A DNA stretch of 64,000 nucleotides from Flavobacteriaceae bacterium GSB9 (GCA_022749295.1 CP062007.1:620001-684000); one strand, 5' to 3'; shown: positions 42,832 through 52,582, counted from the first letter of the stretch. Made by a program: numbers and translations. The notes: a model not told the origin generated them from the sequence alone.

Positions 42832-43656
42832 ATGGATTTAAATTATAAGGACATACAACTTCAATTTCAAGGATTTTTGAATACACCCCAACTCTGGAAA
42901 AATGATGATGTTTTTGGCTTAGACCAAATTTCGCTTCCCTTAGTTCCTGATTTTATTTTTAACGAACCGCTACCTAATAATTTAAGATTAGGAAAACGGG
43001 TTGAGCGTTTTGTGGGTGCAGAATTAAAACGCCATAATTCAATTACTATATGTTGCGAAAATGTACAAATCCAAAAAGAAAAGACCACCTTAGGAGAGTT
43101 GGATTGTATTCTGAAGTTTGAAGAAACTCCTGTTCATTTGGAAATTGTTTATAAATTCTATCTCTACGACCCTAAACGCAACGGAAATGCCCTCGAACAT
43201 TGGATTGGTCCAAACAAACGGGATAGCTTAGTTAAAAAACTGAACAAACTAAAAACCAAACAACTTCCCCTACTCTACAATCCATACACAGAATCTATGT
43301 TAGAAGCCTTAAATCTACATGTCGAAGACATTAAACAGCAGGTCTATTTTAAGGCTCAATTGTTTTTGCCCTATAAATGTGACACTAATGATTTGGCCGA
43401 ATTAAACCCGAACTGTGTTTCTGGATTTTACATTCATTTTGAAGCCTTAAAGCATTTTAAAGACTGTAAATTTTACATACCCAATAAATATAATTGGCTC
43501 ATTGAACCTATAAATCTGGTCGACTGGATGAACTACATTTTATTTGAGGAAACAATGCAGATTTTTTTTGAAAAAAAATCTGCTCCCTTATGCTGGGTGA
43601 AATTTAAAAATGGAGAGATAAAAAAGTGTTTTGTTGTTTGGTGGAACTATACATAA
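42832..43656 (+). CDS. DUF1853 family protein
   Basis: A 274-residue soluble protein from ATG 42832. LRLGKRVERFVGAELKRHNSITICCENVQIQKEKTTLGELDCIL (about 50-93) and LEIVYKFYLYDPKRNGNALEHWIGPNKRDSLVKKLNKL (about 102-139) match the DUF1853 family of predicted nuclease-like proteins with the E-x9-ExD-like arrangement (GELDCIL, HLEIVYKFYL). A PD-(D/E)xK nuclease fold is plausible but not proven. It converges on the gene at 43668 with 11 bases between. Confidence 0.75.
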   Translation: MDLNYKDIQLQFQGFLNTPQLWKNDDVFGLDQISLPLVPDFIFNEPLPNNLRLGKRVERFVGAELKRHNSITICCENVQIQKEKTTLGELDCILKFEETPVHLEIVYKFYLYDPKRNGNALEHWIGPNKRDSLVKKLNKLKTKQLPLLYNPYTESMLEALNLHVEDIKQQVYFKAQLFLPYKCDTNDLAELNPNCVSGFYIHFEALKHFKDCKFYIPNKYNWLIEPINLVDWMNYILFEETMQIFFEKKSAPLCWVKFKNGEIKKCFVVWWNYT

Positions 43657-43667
43657 AATTTGTAAGG

Positions 43668-44060
43668 CTACTTTTTTTCTGTTTTGTCGGTTTTGCTTTT
43701 AGCCTTAACAACCTGAAGGGGCTGGATGCTGGGTTTAATCCTTTTATAAAGATTTAATTGTTGTCTTGTGAGTATATTGGCCATTTCACCTGTTTCAGTA
43801 ACTCTAAGTTTATAAATTAAATCCAGCATCACCTCTCCTGAAAAACGCTTTCTTATATTTTTTTCACGAATTAAAAACTCTTCTACCTTTTTCTGGAAAA
43901 GCAAAGGTTGCTTTCCGTTTAAAGCAAGTTCTTTGTTATAACGCATTGTAATTTTCTTGGCTATATCTTCAAGTGCTTCATGGTCGTTCTGTAAATAAGG
44001 GTCTTGCGCATTGATCTGCAATGCCAAAAGACAAAGTATTAAGCTTACTAAATATTTCAT
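43668..44060 (-). CDS. Secreted hypothetical protein
   Basis: A 130-residue protein with a signal peptide (MKYLVSLILCLLALQINAQ) and a charged, Lys-rich helical body (DIAKKITMRYNKELALNGKQPLLFQKKVEEFLIREKNIRKRF), ending in KTDKTEKK. No family recognised beyond similarity in style to small Spy/LTXXQ-type periplasmic proteins (QQLNLYKRIKPS). No function is claimed. Confidence 0.65.
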   Translation of the reverse strand: MKYLVSLILCLLALQINAQDPYLQNDHEALEDIAKKITMRYNKELALNGKQPLLFQKKVEEFLIREKNIRKRFSGEVMLDLIYKLRVTETGEMANILTRQQLNLYKRIKPSIQPLQVVKAKSKTDKTEKK

Positions 44061-44157
44061 GTTGTTTTTCTCTTTTAATCTACTTATTATAAAATAGTAA
44101 TTTTACTGCGGAAAAACAAACCTTTAAATTTAAACCATAAAGCACTTAAAAATTTAA

Positions 44158-44577
44158 TCAAGCTAAAGTAACCTGTAATTCGATATTAGTATTCAATAGT
44201 TTAGAAATTGGACAAACTTCTTTGGCTTTATTCGCTATTTCTTCAAATTTAGCACTATCAATTTCTGGAACATCTCCTGTTAAATCGAGTAAAACTTTCG
44301 TAACACTACCGTCTTCAAAAGTTACTGTAGCATCAACATTTAGGCTGTTGGGTGTAAAACCTTCTTCGCCCAATAAAAAGCTAAGCTGCATGGCAAAACA
44401 ACCGGAATGCGCGGCACCAACTAATTCTTCAGGGTTTGTGCCTTTTTCACCGTTTTCAAATCGGGTATGGAACGAGTATGGAGTGTTTTCGAGTACCTTA
44501 CTTCCAGAAGTTAATGTGCCTCCACCTTCTTTTCCACTTCCTTTCCATTCGGCATGTGCTTTTCTTGTAAATTTCAT
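44158..44577 (-). CDS. OsmC family peroxiredoxin
   Basis: A 139-residue OsmC/Ohr-type protein that reduces organic peroxides with a two-Cys centre. The first Cys lies in VGAAHSGCFAMQLSFLL (about residue 60) and the second in AKEVCPISKLLNTN near the end (about 125); a conserved Arg/Glu network is suggested by HTRFENGEKGTNPEELVG. It is 12 bases after the dienelactone hydrolase gene and likely co-transcribed with it. Confidence 0.92.
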   Translation of the reverse strand: MKFTRKAHAEWKGSGKEGGGTLTSGSKVLENTPYSFHTRFENGEKGTNPEELVGAAHSGCFAMQLSFLLGEEGFTPNSLNVDATVTFEDGSVTKVLLDLTGDVPEIDSAKFEEIANKAKEVCPISKLLNTNIELQVTLA

Positions 44578-44589
44578 AATTATAATTTT

Positions 44590-45420
44590 TTAGTTAAACG
44601 TTTCATTTAATAATTCTTTTAATGCTTCCCAAGATTTAGCATCTGCTTCGGCATTATACTGTAAAGGTAATTTAAATTTTTCGCCCAATGCATCAGCCCC
44701 TTTGCTGGTAAAGGCATGCAAAGCATCTGGGAATTCGATATACTTATAATCAGCATTTATACTATCCATAGCGCTTTTAAACGCTTCAACACTTTCCTTT
44801 GGAATAAATGGGTCGGCACCACCATTGGCTACCAAAACTTTAGCTTTTAGCTTATCATTAGGCATTACGGGTAATTGAACCCCACTATGGAAAGCTGCTA
44901 CAGCATCAATATCTTTTCCGGTATTGGCCATCGTTAGTGCCATGCTTCCTCCAAAGCAATAACCAATTACTGCGATATGGTCTGGGTTTACCGATGCAGC
45001 ATTTTTTAATACGTTTAAAGCCGCATCAAATCTTGCTGAAGCCAAAGTTACATTATTTCTCACTACACTTGAAAATTTACCTGCATCCTCGGGGTGTGCG
45101 GCTACTTTTCCATCTCCATACATATCTATGGCCATGGCCGTATAACCTAATTCGGCAAGCATATCGGCACGTTTACGCACATAATCATTATGCCCCCACC
45201 ATTCGTGTATTACGATAATGCCAGGCCGTTTTTTGTCTAAATTTTTATCGTGAACAATGTAACCATTCATAGTTATTGAATCAGAACTATAGGTAACTTC
45301 TCTAGCTTCAAGTTCAACCTCTTGGGTTTTGAGTTCTACTTTTTCGGAAGATTTTTTTTGGTCTTTGCAGGATACCATCAACCCCGAAACAATAATTAAA
45401 GTTAAAACGATGTTTTTCAT
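44590..45420 (-). CDS. Dienelactone hydrolase family lipoprotein
   Basis: A 276-residue alpha/beta hydrolase of the dienelactone hydrolase type, exported as a lipoprotein (LMVSCKDQ, Cys18). HEWWGHNDYVRKRADMLAELGYTAMAIDMYGDG (about 71-103) is family-typical; the nucleophile Cys is in IGYCFGGSMAL, the acid in VLVANGGADPFIP and the His in DALHAFTS. Substrate unknown. Its neighbour 12 bases downstream is the OsmC peroxiredoxin gene. Confidence 0.9.
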   Translation of the reverse strand: MKNIVLTLIIVSGLMVSCKDQKKSSEKVELKTQEVELEAREVTYSSDSITMNGYIVHDKNLDKKRPGIIVIHEWWGHNDYVRKRADMLAELGYTAMAIDMYGDGKVAAHPEDAGKFSSVVRNNVTLASARFDAALNVLKNAASVNPDHIAVIGYCFGGSMALTMANTGKDIDAVAAFHSGVQLPVMPNDKLKAKVLVANGGADPFIPKESVEAFKSAMDSINADYKYIEFPDALHAFTSKGADALGEKFKLPLQYNAEADAKSWEALKELLNETFN

Positions 45421-45755
45421 GTATTTAAGCGTATTATTTAAATGGCAATATCAATAGTCTTTTAATCTGTTTATTCAACAAATAATTTACTGAAATGAAC
45501 TACCTCCAAGGCAAGGCCAGAGTGGTATTTCGATCGTTTTGTTTAGAATTTACAATTAAAAACGGAAATTCTACATTTAGATTCCCATTTTCACGGGAAT
45601 GACAATTTCAACGGAAACCCCAACGCAAAGCGTCGAGGAATTCTTTTGCAAAAATAAAACAGATGCTTATTTATGTAATCCTTTACCAACTTAATATATT
45701 TTGAAGAGTTATCAAAATAATTAAGCTTTTATTGAAGATGTAATATTGGGCTATA
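45421..45755. repeat. Non-coding region with dispersed-repeat-like palindrome
   Basis: 335 bases without a supported ORF. It contains ATTCCC-N8-GGGAAT (45581-45600) inside GATTCCCATTTTCACGGGAA, the look of a dispersed CGTCATTCCCG-type repeat, followed by CAACGCAAAGCGTCGAGGAA, which resembles the other arm of such an element. Copies elsewhere cannot be checked here. Confidence 0.4.
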
Positions 45756-46802
45756 TTATTTTAGAATATTATCAATTGCGGTCATCCAATCGTTTATGGA
45801 CGTTTTTTCGGTATGTAGTGCTAAACTGCTATTCCCATATGGCCCATAAACATTAGGGTTGGTGCGCGAAAAGAACCCTACAGTTGGTGTAAGCGATGCG
45901 CTGGCCAAATGCATAACACCATTATCTGCTGCGATAAATATTGAAGTGCTTTTAATAATGGCTCCCATTTCTCGAATATCTTGGCTGTAAAAATTGGGCG
46001 CTTTAAAATTTATTTTTGAAATATTTTCAATGGGAAGCATTTCAATAATGTTGTAATCTGGGTAGTTTTTTAAAAGTCTGGCATAGAACATTTCCCACCA
46101 GCTTTCAGAATAGCACTTGTGCCCCGTTGCATTGGTATAAATACAAATTGTTTTTTTCCTATTTTTTGTGATCTTATCGAGAATAAGCTTTCCGTTGGCT
46201 AATTCATTTTCATCCAATTTAATATTTAAAAGCGGTAGCGGTGCATTGTTTTTTTCGACACCTATTTTATCCAAAAAATAGCGAAGATTATAAATTGGAT
46301 ATTTTGAAATATGCTCGTAATCGTCGTGCTTTGATGTAATATTTTCATGCACATCTCCAAAAACTTTCAGTTTGGCTCTAGACAATGCCGTTAACAACCT
46401 TCCGGATGAAGAATCTTTATCACCATTGATAACCAAATCGTAACGTTTCGCTTTAATCTTAAACCAAACCGCAATGTATTTTAAAATATTACTAAATGGT
46501 TTTTTAGGCAACTTTATAATTTGATTAATACTTTTGTAGTTTTGAAATACGGGGTGCGCCACACCTCCCTTTACAAACAAATCGATTTCACAATCTGGAA
46601 AAGTAGTCTCGACCTCCTGCACAATGGGCGTTAACAATAATTGATTACCCAGCCTATGGTTGGGACGTATAATCAGCACTTTTTTTATATCCGCTTTAGT
46701 AACCGACCCTTTTTTAGGTTCTTTATACGAACTTCCAACACCTTTGGTGATGTTGTGCATTATTCGTCTTCGAATACTATTTACGCGTCCTGAAACTTTC
46801 AT
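45756..46802 (-). CDS. Glycosyltransferase family 9 (heptosyltransferase-like)
   Basis: A 348-residue GT-B enzyme of family GT9, cytoplasmic and membrane-associated, adding heptose or a similar sugar to lipopolysaccharide core. IRPNHRLGNQLLLTPIVQEVETTFPDCEIDLFVKGG (about 46-82) is the GT9 N-terminal motif and FIAADNGVMHLASASLTPTVGFFSRTNPNVYGPYG (about 289-324) is the C-terminal nucleotide-sugar site. Start MKVSGRVNSIRRRIMHN is basic, as in membrane-peripheral GTs. The acceptor is unknown. Confidence 0.88.
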   Translation of the reverse strand: MKVSGRVNSIRRRIMHNITKGVGSSYKEPKKGSVTKADIKKVLIIRPNHRLGNQLLLTPIVQEVETTFPDCEIDLFVKGGVAHPVFQNYKSINQIIKLPKKPFSNILKYIAVWFKIKAKRYDLVINGDKDSSSGRLLTALSRAKLKVFGDVHENITSKHDDYEHISKYPIYNLRYFLDKIGVEKNNAPLPLLNIKLDENELANGKLILDKITKNRKKTICIYTNATGHKCYSESWWEMFYARLLKNYPDYNIIEMLPIENISKINFKAPNFYSQDIREMGAIIKSTSIFIAADNGVMHLASASLTPTVGFFSRTNPNVYGPYGNSSLALHTEKTSINDWMTAIDNILK

Positions 46803-46878
46803 ATTTTAAAAATGCTCATTTTAAAAGTGAGCAAAAATACAAATACCAATCATGCTGGACAAGGATTAAGTATTGGTC

Positions 46879-47724
46879 TTAGCGTTTAAATTTCGACTTA
46901 TACCAAACATTAAGCACCATGCCACCTATAATTAAAGTAATGCCAAGCAAACTCCAAAAGGTGTAAACTTCATTAAAAACCGAAATACCTATTAAGGTTG
47001 TAAAAATAACTTCTACATACTTTATGGGTGCAATTAAATTGGTACTTGCCGTTTGAAACGCTTTGGTCATAAATATTTGTCCAAAATAACCAAAAACACC
47101 TAAACTGAAAAGGAATATCCATTCCGTGCCTTGTGGTGTCACCCAGTGTCCAATAGATAGTACCCCACCCAAAACAGTGGCTATTACCATAAAATAATTA
47201 ACAATTACAACAGGGTGCTCGCGATTCCCAATTTTACTAATTATGATATAAACCAAACCGCTTAAAACAGAAGCAATAAGCACCAATATGAGTCCTTTGG
47301 TATTCAACTCACGATCCAAACCTTTGAGTACTAAAACTCCAATAAATGAAATGGTAAAGAACACCCACTGCCAAGGCCTTACACGTTCGCGTAAAATAAA
47401 AACAGCAAAAATAGCGGCAAAGATAGGTGCGATATACCTCAGTGAAACTGCTGTGCCCACCGATAGGTATTTAACCGACATGAAAAACAGCAACATAGAT
47501 GTAGCGCCTGTTACCGAACGAAGGATGAGCAAAGCGTTATTTTTACCAATAATGGGGATTTTGTTTTTTATCAAAAAACCGAAGGTAAAAAACAACGAAC
47601 TTAAAGACCGAAAAAAAACAATTTGATACGAGTTTACGTTGCTTAAATATTTTACCGTGGCATTCATGCAGGCGAAGGCCATGGTACTAATCAACATATA
47701 TTTTATGGCTTTTTTAGCGTCCAA
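46879..47724 (-). CDS. EamA (DMT) family transporter
   Basis: A 281-residue transporter with ten predicted TM helices in two EamA repeats, each with the typical ending (e.g. FRSLSSLFFTFGFLI, VSLRYIAPIFAAIFAVFILRERV, and the second repeat IKYVEVIFTTLIGISVFNEVYTFWSLLGITLIIGGM). Metabolite or drug export is likely, but the substrate is unknown. It overlaps the upstream EamA gene by 11 bases, so the two are translated together and may form a heteromer. Confidence 0.9.
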   Translation of the reverse strand: MDAKKAIKYMLISTMAFACMNATVKYLSNVNSYQIVFFRSLSSLFFTFGFLIKNKIPIIGKNNALLILRSVTGATSMLLFFMSVKYLSVGTAVSLRYIAPIFAAIFAVFILRERVRPWQWVFFTISFIGVLVLKGLDRELNTKGLILVLIASVLSGLVYIIISKIGNREHPVVIVNYFMVIATVLGGVLSIGHWVTPQGTEWIFLFSLGVFGYFGQIFMTKAFQTASTNLIAPIKYVEVIFTTLIGISVFNEVYTFWSLLGITLIIGGMVLNVWYKSKFKR

Positions 47725-48628
47725 TATTTTTAGGTTTTGTAATGCGGTTGGTGTTGATAAAATAAACCCCTGTAAGTAAAACGATGGCTGCCAAAACAGA
47801 TTGGCCCGTTATGGTTTCATCTAAAATATACCAACCTAAAATTAAGGCTATAATAGGATTTACATACGTGTTAGTGGCAACTTTTTCGGGTGATACTTCC
47901 TTTAACAGAAAATTAAAGGATGTAAATGCAATAATACTTCCAAATACAACAAGCAAAAACATAGCCCATAATACATCGCTACTCCATGCCGTTGGCGACG
48001 ACCAACTTTCATTAAAACACAAGCTTGCAAACCCTAGCATTATTCCTCCAAAAAGCATTTGGTAACCTGTATTAACAAAGAAATTTGATGGTAAATTGGC
48101 CTTTCCGACAAATAGACTACCATACGCCCAGCTTATCATGCAAACAAAAATCATTAACATGCCTGTAATTTGTCCGTCTTGACTGATAAGCTGTTTTTGG
48201 CTTACCAACAGGTAAATGCCAAAAAACCCTAAAACAACACCTATATAAGCCATAGATGTTATTTTTTTTCCTTGAAGAATACGCATTAAAACAAGAACGA
48301 CCAGAGGTTGTGCCGAAATCTCAAGGGCTGCAAAACCGCTATCGACAAACTTTAAAGCCCAAACCACTACACCGTTACCAAAGGTTAAGAACAAAAAACC
48401 GGCGATAACCGTATTTTTTAGTTGCTCTCGGGTTATAGAGATATTGACTTTTAACAGTTTTGCAATAAAAAAAATTAATATGCCCGCAACTGAAAATCGA
48501 ATGGCAGCCAATTTTAAAGGAGGTAGTTCTGAAACTGCAATTTTGTTTAACAGATAGGTTGACCCCCAGATAACATAAATCGCAAAAAATGCCAGTGCAA
48601 TAGTTAAGTTTTTACGAGTAAGCCCCAT
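47714..48628 (-). CDS. EamA (DMT) family transporter
   Basis: A 304-residue, ten-helix EamA protein: IYVIWGSTYLLNKIAVSELPPLKLAAIRFSVAGILIF near the N-terminus and EVSPEKVATNTYVNPIIALILGWYILDETI near the C-terminus are the usual family repeats. It precedes the second EamA gene with an 11-base overlap. Substrate unknown. A gene pair of DMT proteins from a past duplication is the simplest history. Confidence 0.9.
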   Translation of the reverse strand: MGLTRKNLTIALAFFAIYVIWGSTYLLNKIAVSELPPLKLAAIRFSVAGILIFFIAKLLKVNISITREQLKNTVIAGFLFLTFGNGVVVWALKFVDSGFAALEISAQPLVVLVLMRILQGKKITSMAYIGVVLGFFGIYLLVSQKQLISQDGQITGMLMIFVCMISWAYGSLFVGKANLPSNFFVNTGYQMLFGGIMLGFASLCFNESWSSPTAWSSDVLWAMFLLVVFGSIIAFTSFNFLLKEVSPEKVATNTYVNPIIALILGWYILDETITGQSVLAAIVLLTGVYFINTNRITKPKNIGR

Positions 48629-48706
48629 AAATGGTTGTTTTACGGCATTAAACGGTAAATATAAACCTTATTTAAAGGCTTTAGAAATATGTGCAAAATG
48701 TTTTAA

Positions 48707-50266
48707 TTAATCCTCTGGTGGATAGCCATGGATTTCTTCAAAAACGTCATCGAAATTTGAGCGCAGGTACGAATTGAGTTTTTTTCTGTAATCACCCTTA
48801 AGCCATTCTACAAAGTTATAGGTGCTTTTACTAATACATTTTGTATATCGGCCTATTCTGAAGTCTATATCATCACCTAACATTTTAGCCAATCCCAATG
48901 CATCATAAACATCTTCACTGTTTTCAATACAAATTTTAGCATGTTGCTCAATAGAACGTTCTAAAACCACTTTTGATGATTCACCATTGCGTATTGAGTC
49001 TACATAAGTTTTTTGAATGTCGAAATAAACTTCTTCTGAATTTGAAAACTCAGCTCGCAACTCATCGGGCATTTCATATCTAAAATTACTTTCAAGTTCT
49101 TCATCACTTAATATAGAATCCAAATAATAAGTTGGTGATTTAAAGATACGCTGCCAATCAAGATCATCGCCCCATGGTCCAAACCTGTGGAAATTGTTTC
49201 CTAAATCGATTACCGTAAAGGTTTTTTTGTCTTTTAAAATACGAGAACCACGACCAATCATTTGGTAGTATAAGGTCAACGATTTTGTGGCCCTATTTAA
49301 AATAATACTTTCAACCGACGGTTCGTCAAACCCTGTTGTTAAGATGCTTACCGAAGTTAAAATTGCTCCAGGCGTTTTCTTAAACCATTTTAATATTAGG
49401 GCACGTTCTTTTTTGGTATTGGTATTATCGAGATGCGCAATAGGGTAACCGGCTCTTCTAAACGTATCATAAACGTGTAACGAGGTTGTAATACCGTTAT
49501 TAAAAATTAACGTTTTCTTTCCTTTTGAGCGTTCTTCATAAGCTTGCATCAATTTTGAAAGCATATCGTCGGCTGTATATAAGTCTTCAGAAGATTTAAC
49601 AGTATAATCGCCATTGGCACCTACTACCAAAGAGGTTAACCCAACATTATAAGTAAACATTTCGGCACGAGCCAAAAAACCATTTTCTATAAGCGATTCT
49701 ATACTTTCACCAACTATCAATTCGTCGTAGTTATCGGTCATTGGTAATTCAATGCTCGAACTTAAAGGTGTAGCAGTTACCCCTAAAATAAAGGACTGAC
49801 TAAAGAATTTGAAAAGCTTTGTAAACGAATTGTAGTGCGCCTCATCAATAATTACCAAACCAATATCAGAAATATCAAGCTTATCGTCATTTAGTCTGTT
49901 GTTTAAAGTCTCAACCATAGCCACAAAACAACTATATTCGGCTTGGTCGTCTAGGTTTGCCTTACTGTCAACCACCTTATTGACCACTCCAAATTCAGTT
50001 AACATACCTGAGGTTTGCTTGCACAACTCTATACGGTGCGTCATCACCAAAACTTTCTTTTGGTGATGCTTGAGGTATTGCCTAACAATTTCAGAGAAAA
50101 TAACGGTTTTTCCACCACCTGTTGGTAACTGGTACAGTAGATGATAATCTTCTGGCGATTCTTCAAATGCCGTAAATATTTTGTCTATCGCTCCCTTTTG
50201 GTAACTGTATAGTTTTTTCCCTTCTGAGCGCTCTTCTAATTCTAATTCTGCTTTTGTAACGGACAT
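48707..50266 (-). CDS. SF2 DEAD/DEAH-box helicase
   Basis: A 519-residue superfamily 2 helicase. LYSYQKGAIDKIF (Q-motif-like), LPTGGGKTVIFSEI (Walker A, about 46-59), VIIDEAHYNSF (DEAH, motif II), GVTATPLS (motif III), and in the second RecA domain LTTGFDEPSVESIILNR (motif V) and YQMIGRGSRILKDKKTFTVIDLGNN (motif VI) are all present. The 120 C-terminal residues are helical and of unknown function. The layout resembles type I restriction R-like or DNA-repair helicases, but no nuclease domain is seen. Confidence 0.88.
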   Translation of the reverse strand: MSVTKAELELEERSEGKKLYSYQKGAIDKIFTAFEESPEDYHLLYQLPTGGGKTVIFSEIVRQYLKHHQKKVLVMTHRIELCKQTSGMLTEFGVVNKVVDSKANLDDQAEYSCFVAMVETLNNRLNDDKLDISDIGLVIIDEAHYNSFTKLFKFFSQSFILGVTATPLSSSIELPMTDNYDELIVGESIESLIENGFLARAEMFTYNVGLTSLVVGANGDYTVKSSEDLYTADDMLSKLMQAYEERSKGKKTLIFNNGITTSLHVYDTFRRAGYPIAHLDNTNTKKERALILKWFKKTPGAILTSVSILTTGFDEPSVESIILNRATKSLTLYYQMIGRGSRILKDKKTFTVIDLGNNFHRFGPWGDDLDWQRIFKSPTYYLDSILSDEELESNFRYEMPDELRAEFSNSEEVYFDIQKTYVDSIRNGESSKVVLERSIEQHAKICIENSEDVYDALGLAKMLGDDIDFRIGRYTKCISKSTYNFVEWLKGDYRKKLNSYLRSNFDDVFEEIHGYPPED

Positions 50267-50482
50267 ACCTTAAATTTTGCAACGTGCAAAAATAACATCT
50301 TTATAGGGTTTATCAAGTTTCTTAGCATTAAAATTATTAAGTGATATCAACAATTGCTATTATTTACCTAATTTTAAAACCCTGTTAAGTTTTTTTTGGT
50401 GAAATTTTAGATTTTATAAATGGTAATTAAATAGCAAGCTCTTTTTGAAATTTATATTTTTACCAAAATTAAATTGACCACA

Positions 50483-51496
50483 ATGCAGATAAACGATAAA
50501 TCGGAAGTAAAAAATTATTTAGCAGACCCTCAGCGCTATGACGCTATGACTTATAATAGAACAGGGAACAGTGGTATACTTCTTCCTGCATTATCTATAG
50601 GCTTATGGCATAATTTTGGTTTTGTTGATAGTTTACAGAATGGTCGCGATATTTTAAGGACCGCTTTTGATTTGGGCATTACCCATTTTGACCTTGCCAA
50701 TAATTACGGCCCACCGTATGGCTCGGCAGAAGAAAACTTTGGAACGATTTTTAAAAATGACTTTAAACCTTACCGAGACGAACTTTTTATTTCCAGCAAA
50801 GCAGGTTATGATATGTGGCCTGGACCATATGGAAATTGGGGTTCGAGAAAATATTTAGTATCGAGCTTAGACCAAAGCCTAAAACGGATGGGTTTGGAAT
50901 ATGTCGATATTTTTTATCACCACCGTCCAGACCCCGAAACACCTTTGGAAGAAACCATGGGAGCGTTGGCCGATATTGTGCGCCAAGGAAAAGCACTGTA
51001 CGTAGGTATTTCTAACTACCAGCCCGAGGATACTCAAAAGGCAGCTAAGCTTCTAAAAGAAATGAAGGTTCCATTTATTTTGCACCAAGCTAGATATTCG
51101 ATGTTTGATCGTTGGGTTGAACAAGGGCTTTTAGATGCCTTAGAAAAAAATGGTGTGGGCTGCATAGCCTTTTCTCCTTTGGCACAAGGAATGCTTACCG
51201 ATAAATATTTAAACGGTATTCCTGAAGACTCTAGAGCGGCAAAAAACTTGAGCTATTTAGAGAAAGAAACTGTAACCAACAATATTAATAAAATTAAGAA
51301 GTTGAACGCTTTGGCTAAGGAACGTGGACAAAAATTATCGCAAATGGCCATTGCTTGGATTTTAAGACAACCGCAAGTGGCGTCTGTATTGATTGGTGCC
51401 AGTTCATCCAATCAGTTAAAAGATAACGTAAAAGCACTTGATAATTTAAGTTTTACTGACGAAGAATTAAAGTTGATTGATATGGTTGTTGGTTAA
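50483..51496 (+). CDS. Aldo/keto reductase (YghZ-like, L-glyceraldehyde 3-phosphate reductase type)
   Basis: From ATG 50483 a 337-residue NADPH-dependent aldo/keto reductase barrel. LSIGLWHNFG, GITHFDLANNYGPPYGSAEENFG (catalytic Asp/Tyr region, about 64-86), FISSKAGYDMWPGPYGNWGSRKYL and YVDIFYHHRPDPETPLEETMGAL (catalytic His) are family marks, as is GASSSNQLKDNVKAL near the end. The GYDMWPGPYGNWGSRKYL stretch is typical of YghZ/GAPDH-type (AKR14) enzymes. Detoxification of aldehydes is the likely role. Confidence 0.9.
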   Translation: MQINDKSEVKNYLADPQRYDAMTYNRTGNSGILLPALSIGLWHNFGFVDSLQNGRDILRTAFDLGITHFDLANNYGPPYGSAEENFGTIFKNDFKPYRDELFISSKAGYDMWPGPYGNWGSRKYLVSSLDQSLKRMGLEYVDIFYHHRPDPETPLEETMGALADIVRQGKALYVGISNYQPEDTQKAAKLLKEMKVPFILHQARYSMFDRWVEQGLLDALEKNGVGCIAFSPLAQGMLTDKYLNGIPEDSRAAKNLSYLEKETVTNNINKIKKLNALAKERGQKLSQMAIAWILRQPQVASVLIGASSSNQLKDNVKALDNLSFTDEELKLIDMVVG

Positions 51497-51527
51497 ATCT
51501 AATATTTGTACCATCGACAAATCAAAA

Positions 51528-52199
51528 TCATTCTTTCACAATAATCACTGTCACTTTTACACCAGATGAAAGTCCCCAAATGCGCCCAGTAATAACCTTG
51601 TCTTTATCGTCTATTATTCTGTACTGCGCAGTATTTGGTATTAACGAACCTTCGTTAAGTGCCAAAAACTCAATTTTGTTTAAACCTTTCTTTAATTTTA
51701 TTTTAACGCCTTTATATGCATTAGAGAGCAGTTCTCTACTTTTTATAAAATCATCATCCAGTAAAACACCAAGTAAGTCGCCATCTTCCCTCCCGCTATC
51801 TCTGTATTGCACTACAACATATTCTGAAGTGGTTGTGTAATCGCCCCAATAAGCATCTTCTTTTAACCCGGCATATTCACCATGCCCTTCAGGTAAAAAC
51901 TCCTTTTCTATTTTATCTAATTTTTTAGTGTAAAGCTCTCCTGGGTTTCCAAAGTCTTCTTCAGGAAACATAGAAAACTCTTTTTTAGGCATTTCTAATT
52001 TAGGGGTTACTTTAGGCATGTTAAATTCAAAATCTGATTGCTTCTCAATGGTTTTTGATGGGGTAATTGGACTAGCATCTATAGAATCGGTTTTGGATTC
52101 AATAGCAGGAATGCCTATTGATTTTTTTCTACTATCGATTTGGGCTTGTGCTAATATTGATGAAAGTAACAATGCCAATAAAAGAATATAAGGTTTCAT
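51528..52199 (-). CDS. Secreted hypothetical protein
   Basis: From ATG 52199 a 223-residue protein with a signal peptide (MKPYILLLALLLSSILAQAQ). The mature part has a low-complexity Lys/Ser/Pro-rich stretch up to about residue 100 and then a more ordered region, NPGELYTKKLDKIEKEFLPEGHG and VVVQYRDSGREDGDLLGVLLDDDFIKSRELLSNAYKGVKIKLKKGLNKIEFLALNEG. I do not recognise a family. An in-frame ATG at 52244 would only prefix the signal peptide. Confidence 0.65.
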   Translation of the reverse strand: MKPYILLLALLLSSILAQAQIDSRKKSIGIPAIESKTDSIDASPITPSKTIEKQSDFEFNMPKVTPKLEMPKKEFSMFPEEDFGNPGELYTKKLDKIEKEFLPEGHGEYAGLKEDAYWGDYTTTSEYVVVQYRDSGREDGDLLGVLLDDDFIKSRELLSNAYKGVKIKLKKGLNKIEFLALNEGSLIPNTAQYRIIDDKDKVITGRIWGLSSGVKVTVIIVKE

Positions 52200-52390
52200 T
52201 AATCTTATATGTTTTTCGTTTGAAGGGCTAATATTCAGTTTCAAAGATATTTTTTTCTTTTAAAAATCTTAGCCCTATTTAATCTTTTATGAAGATTTTA
52301 GCAATAACCATACCTAAACTTATCATACTTCACAAATCGTTAAAATAATGGTGAATACCGGACGAATTTGTTAAAAACTGTTAATTTATT

Positions 52391-52407
52391 ACTATGTAAT
52401 GCATAGT
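52391..52407. promoter_or_regulatory. Inverted repeat upstream of the small-ORF cassettes
   Basis: ACTATG-N5-CATAGT (52391-52407), a perfect 6-base inverted repeat about 90 bases before the first small ORF, in a region otherwise without a gene. It is a plausible operator; no matching regulator is adjacent. Confidence 0.25.
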
Positions 52408-52495
52408 ACTGTAACAAAATCATTCTTCTGTCGTCTATCTAGTATAATCAATCAAAAACAACAGTTATTTATTAATCAATCAAAAAATTATAATC

Positions 52496-52582
52496 ATGAG
52501 AACTTTAAACAGCAATCAATTATCAGACACTTTAACTGGCACAAAAAGCCATGAATGGAATACTAAAAGACGTTATAGATAA
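52496..52582 (+). CDS. Small peptide ORF 1 (28 residues)
   Basis: ATG to TAA, 28 residues, reading MRTLNSNQLSDTLTG and ending SHEWNTKRRYR, so Ser/Thr/Asn-rich then a basic, Trp/Tyr-containing tail. Comparison with ORF 2 shows seven differences in 87 bases, six silent (including TAA/TAG stop) and one replacement (Asp11/Gly11); all are transitions. That is a strong sign of purifying selection on the peptide. No signal peptide, transmembrane segment or known family. Could be a signalling, regulatory or toxin-like peptide. First of three modules ahead of exbD. Confidence 0.65.
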   Translation: MRTLNSNQLSDTLTGTKSHEWNTKRRYR

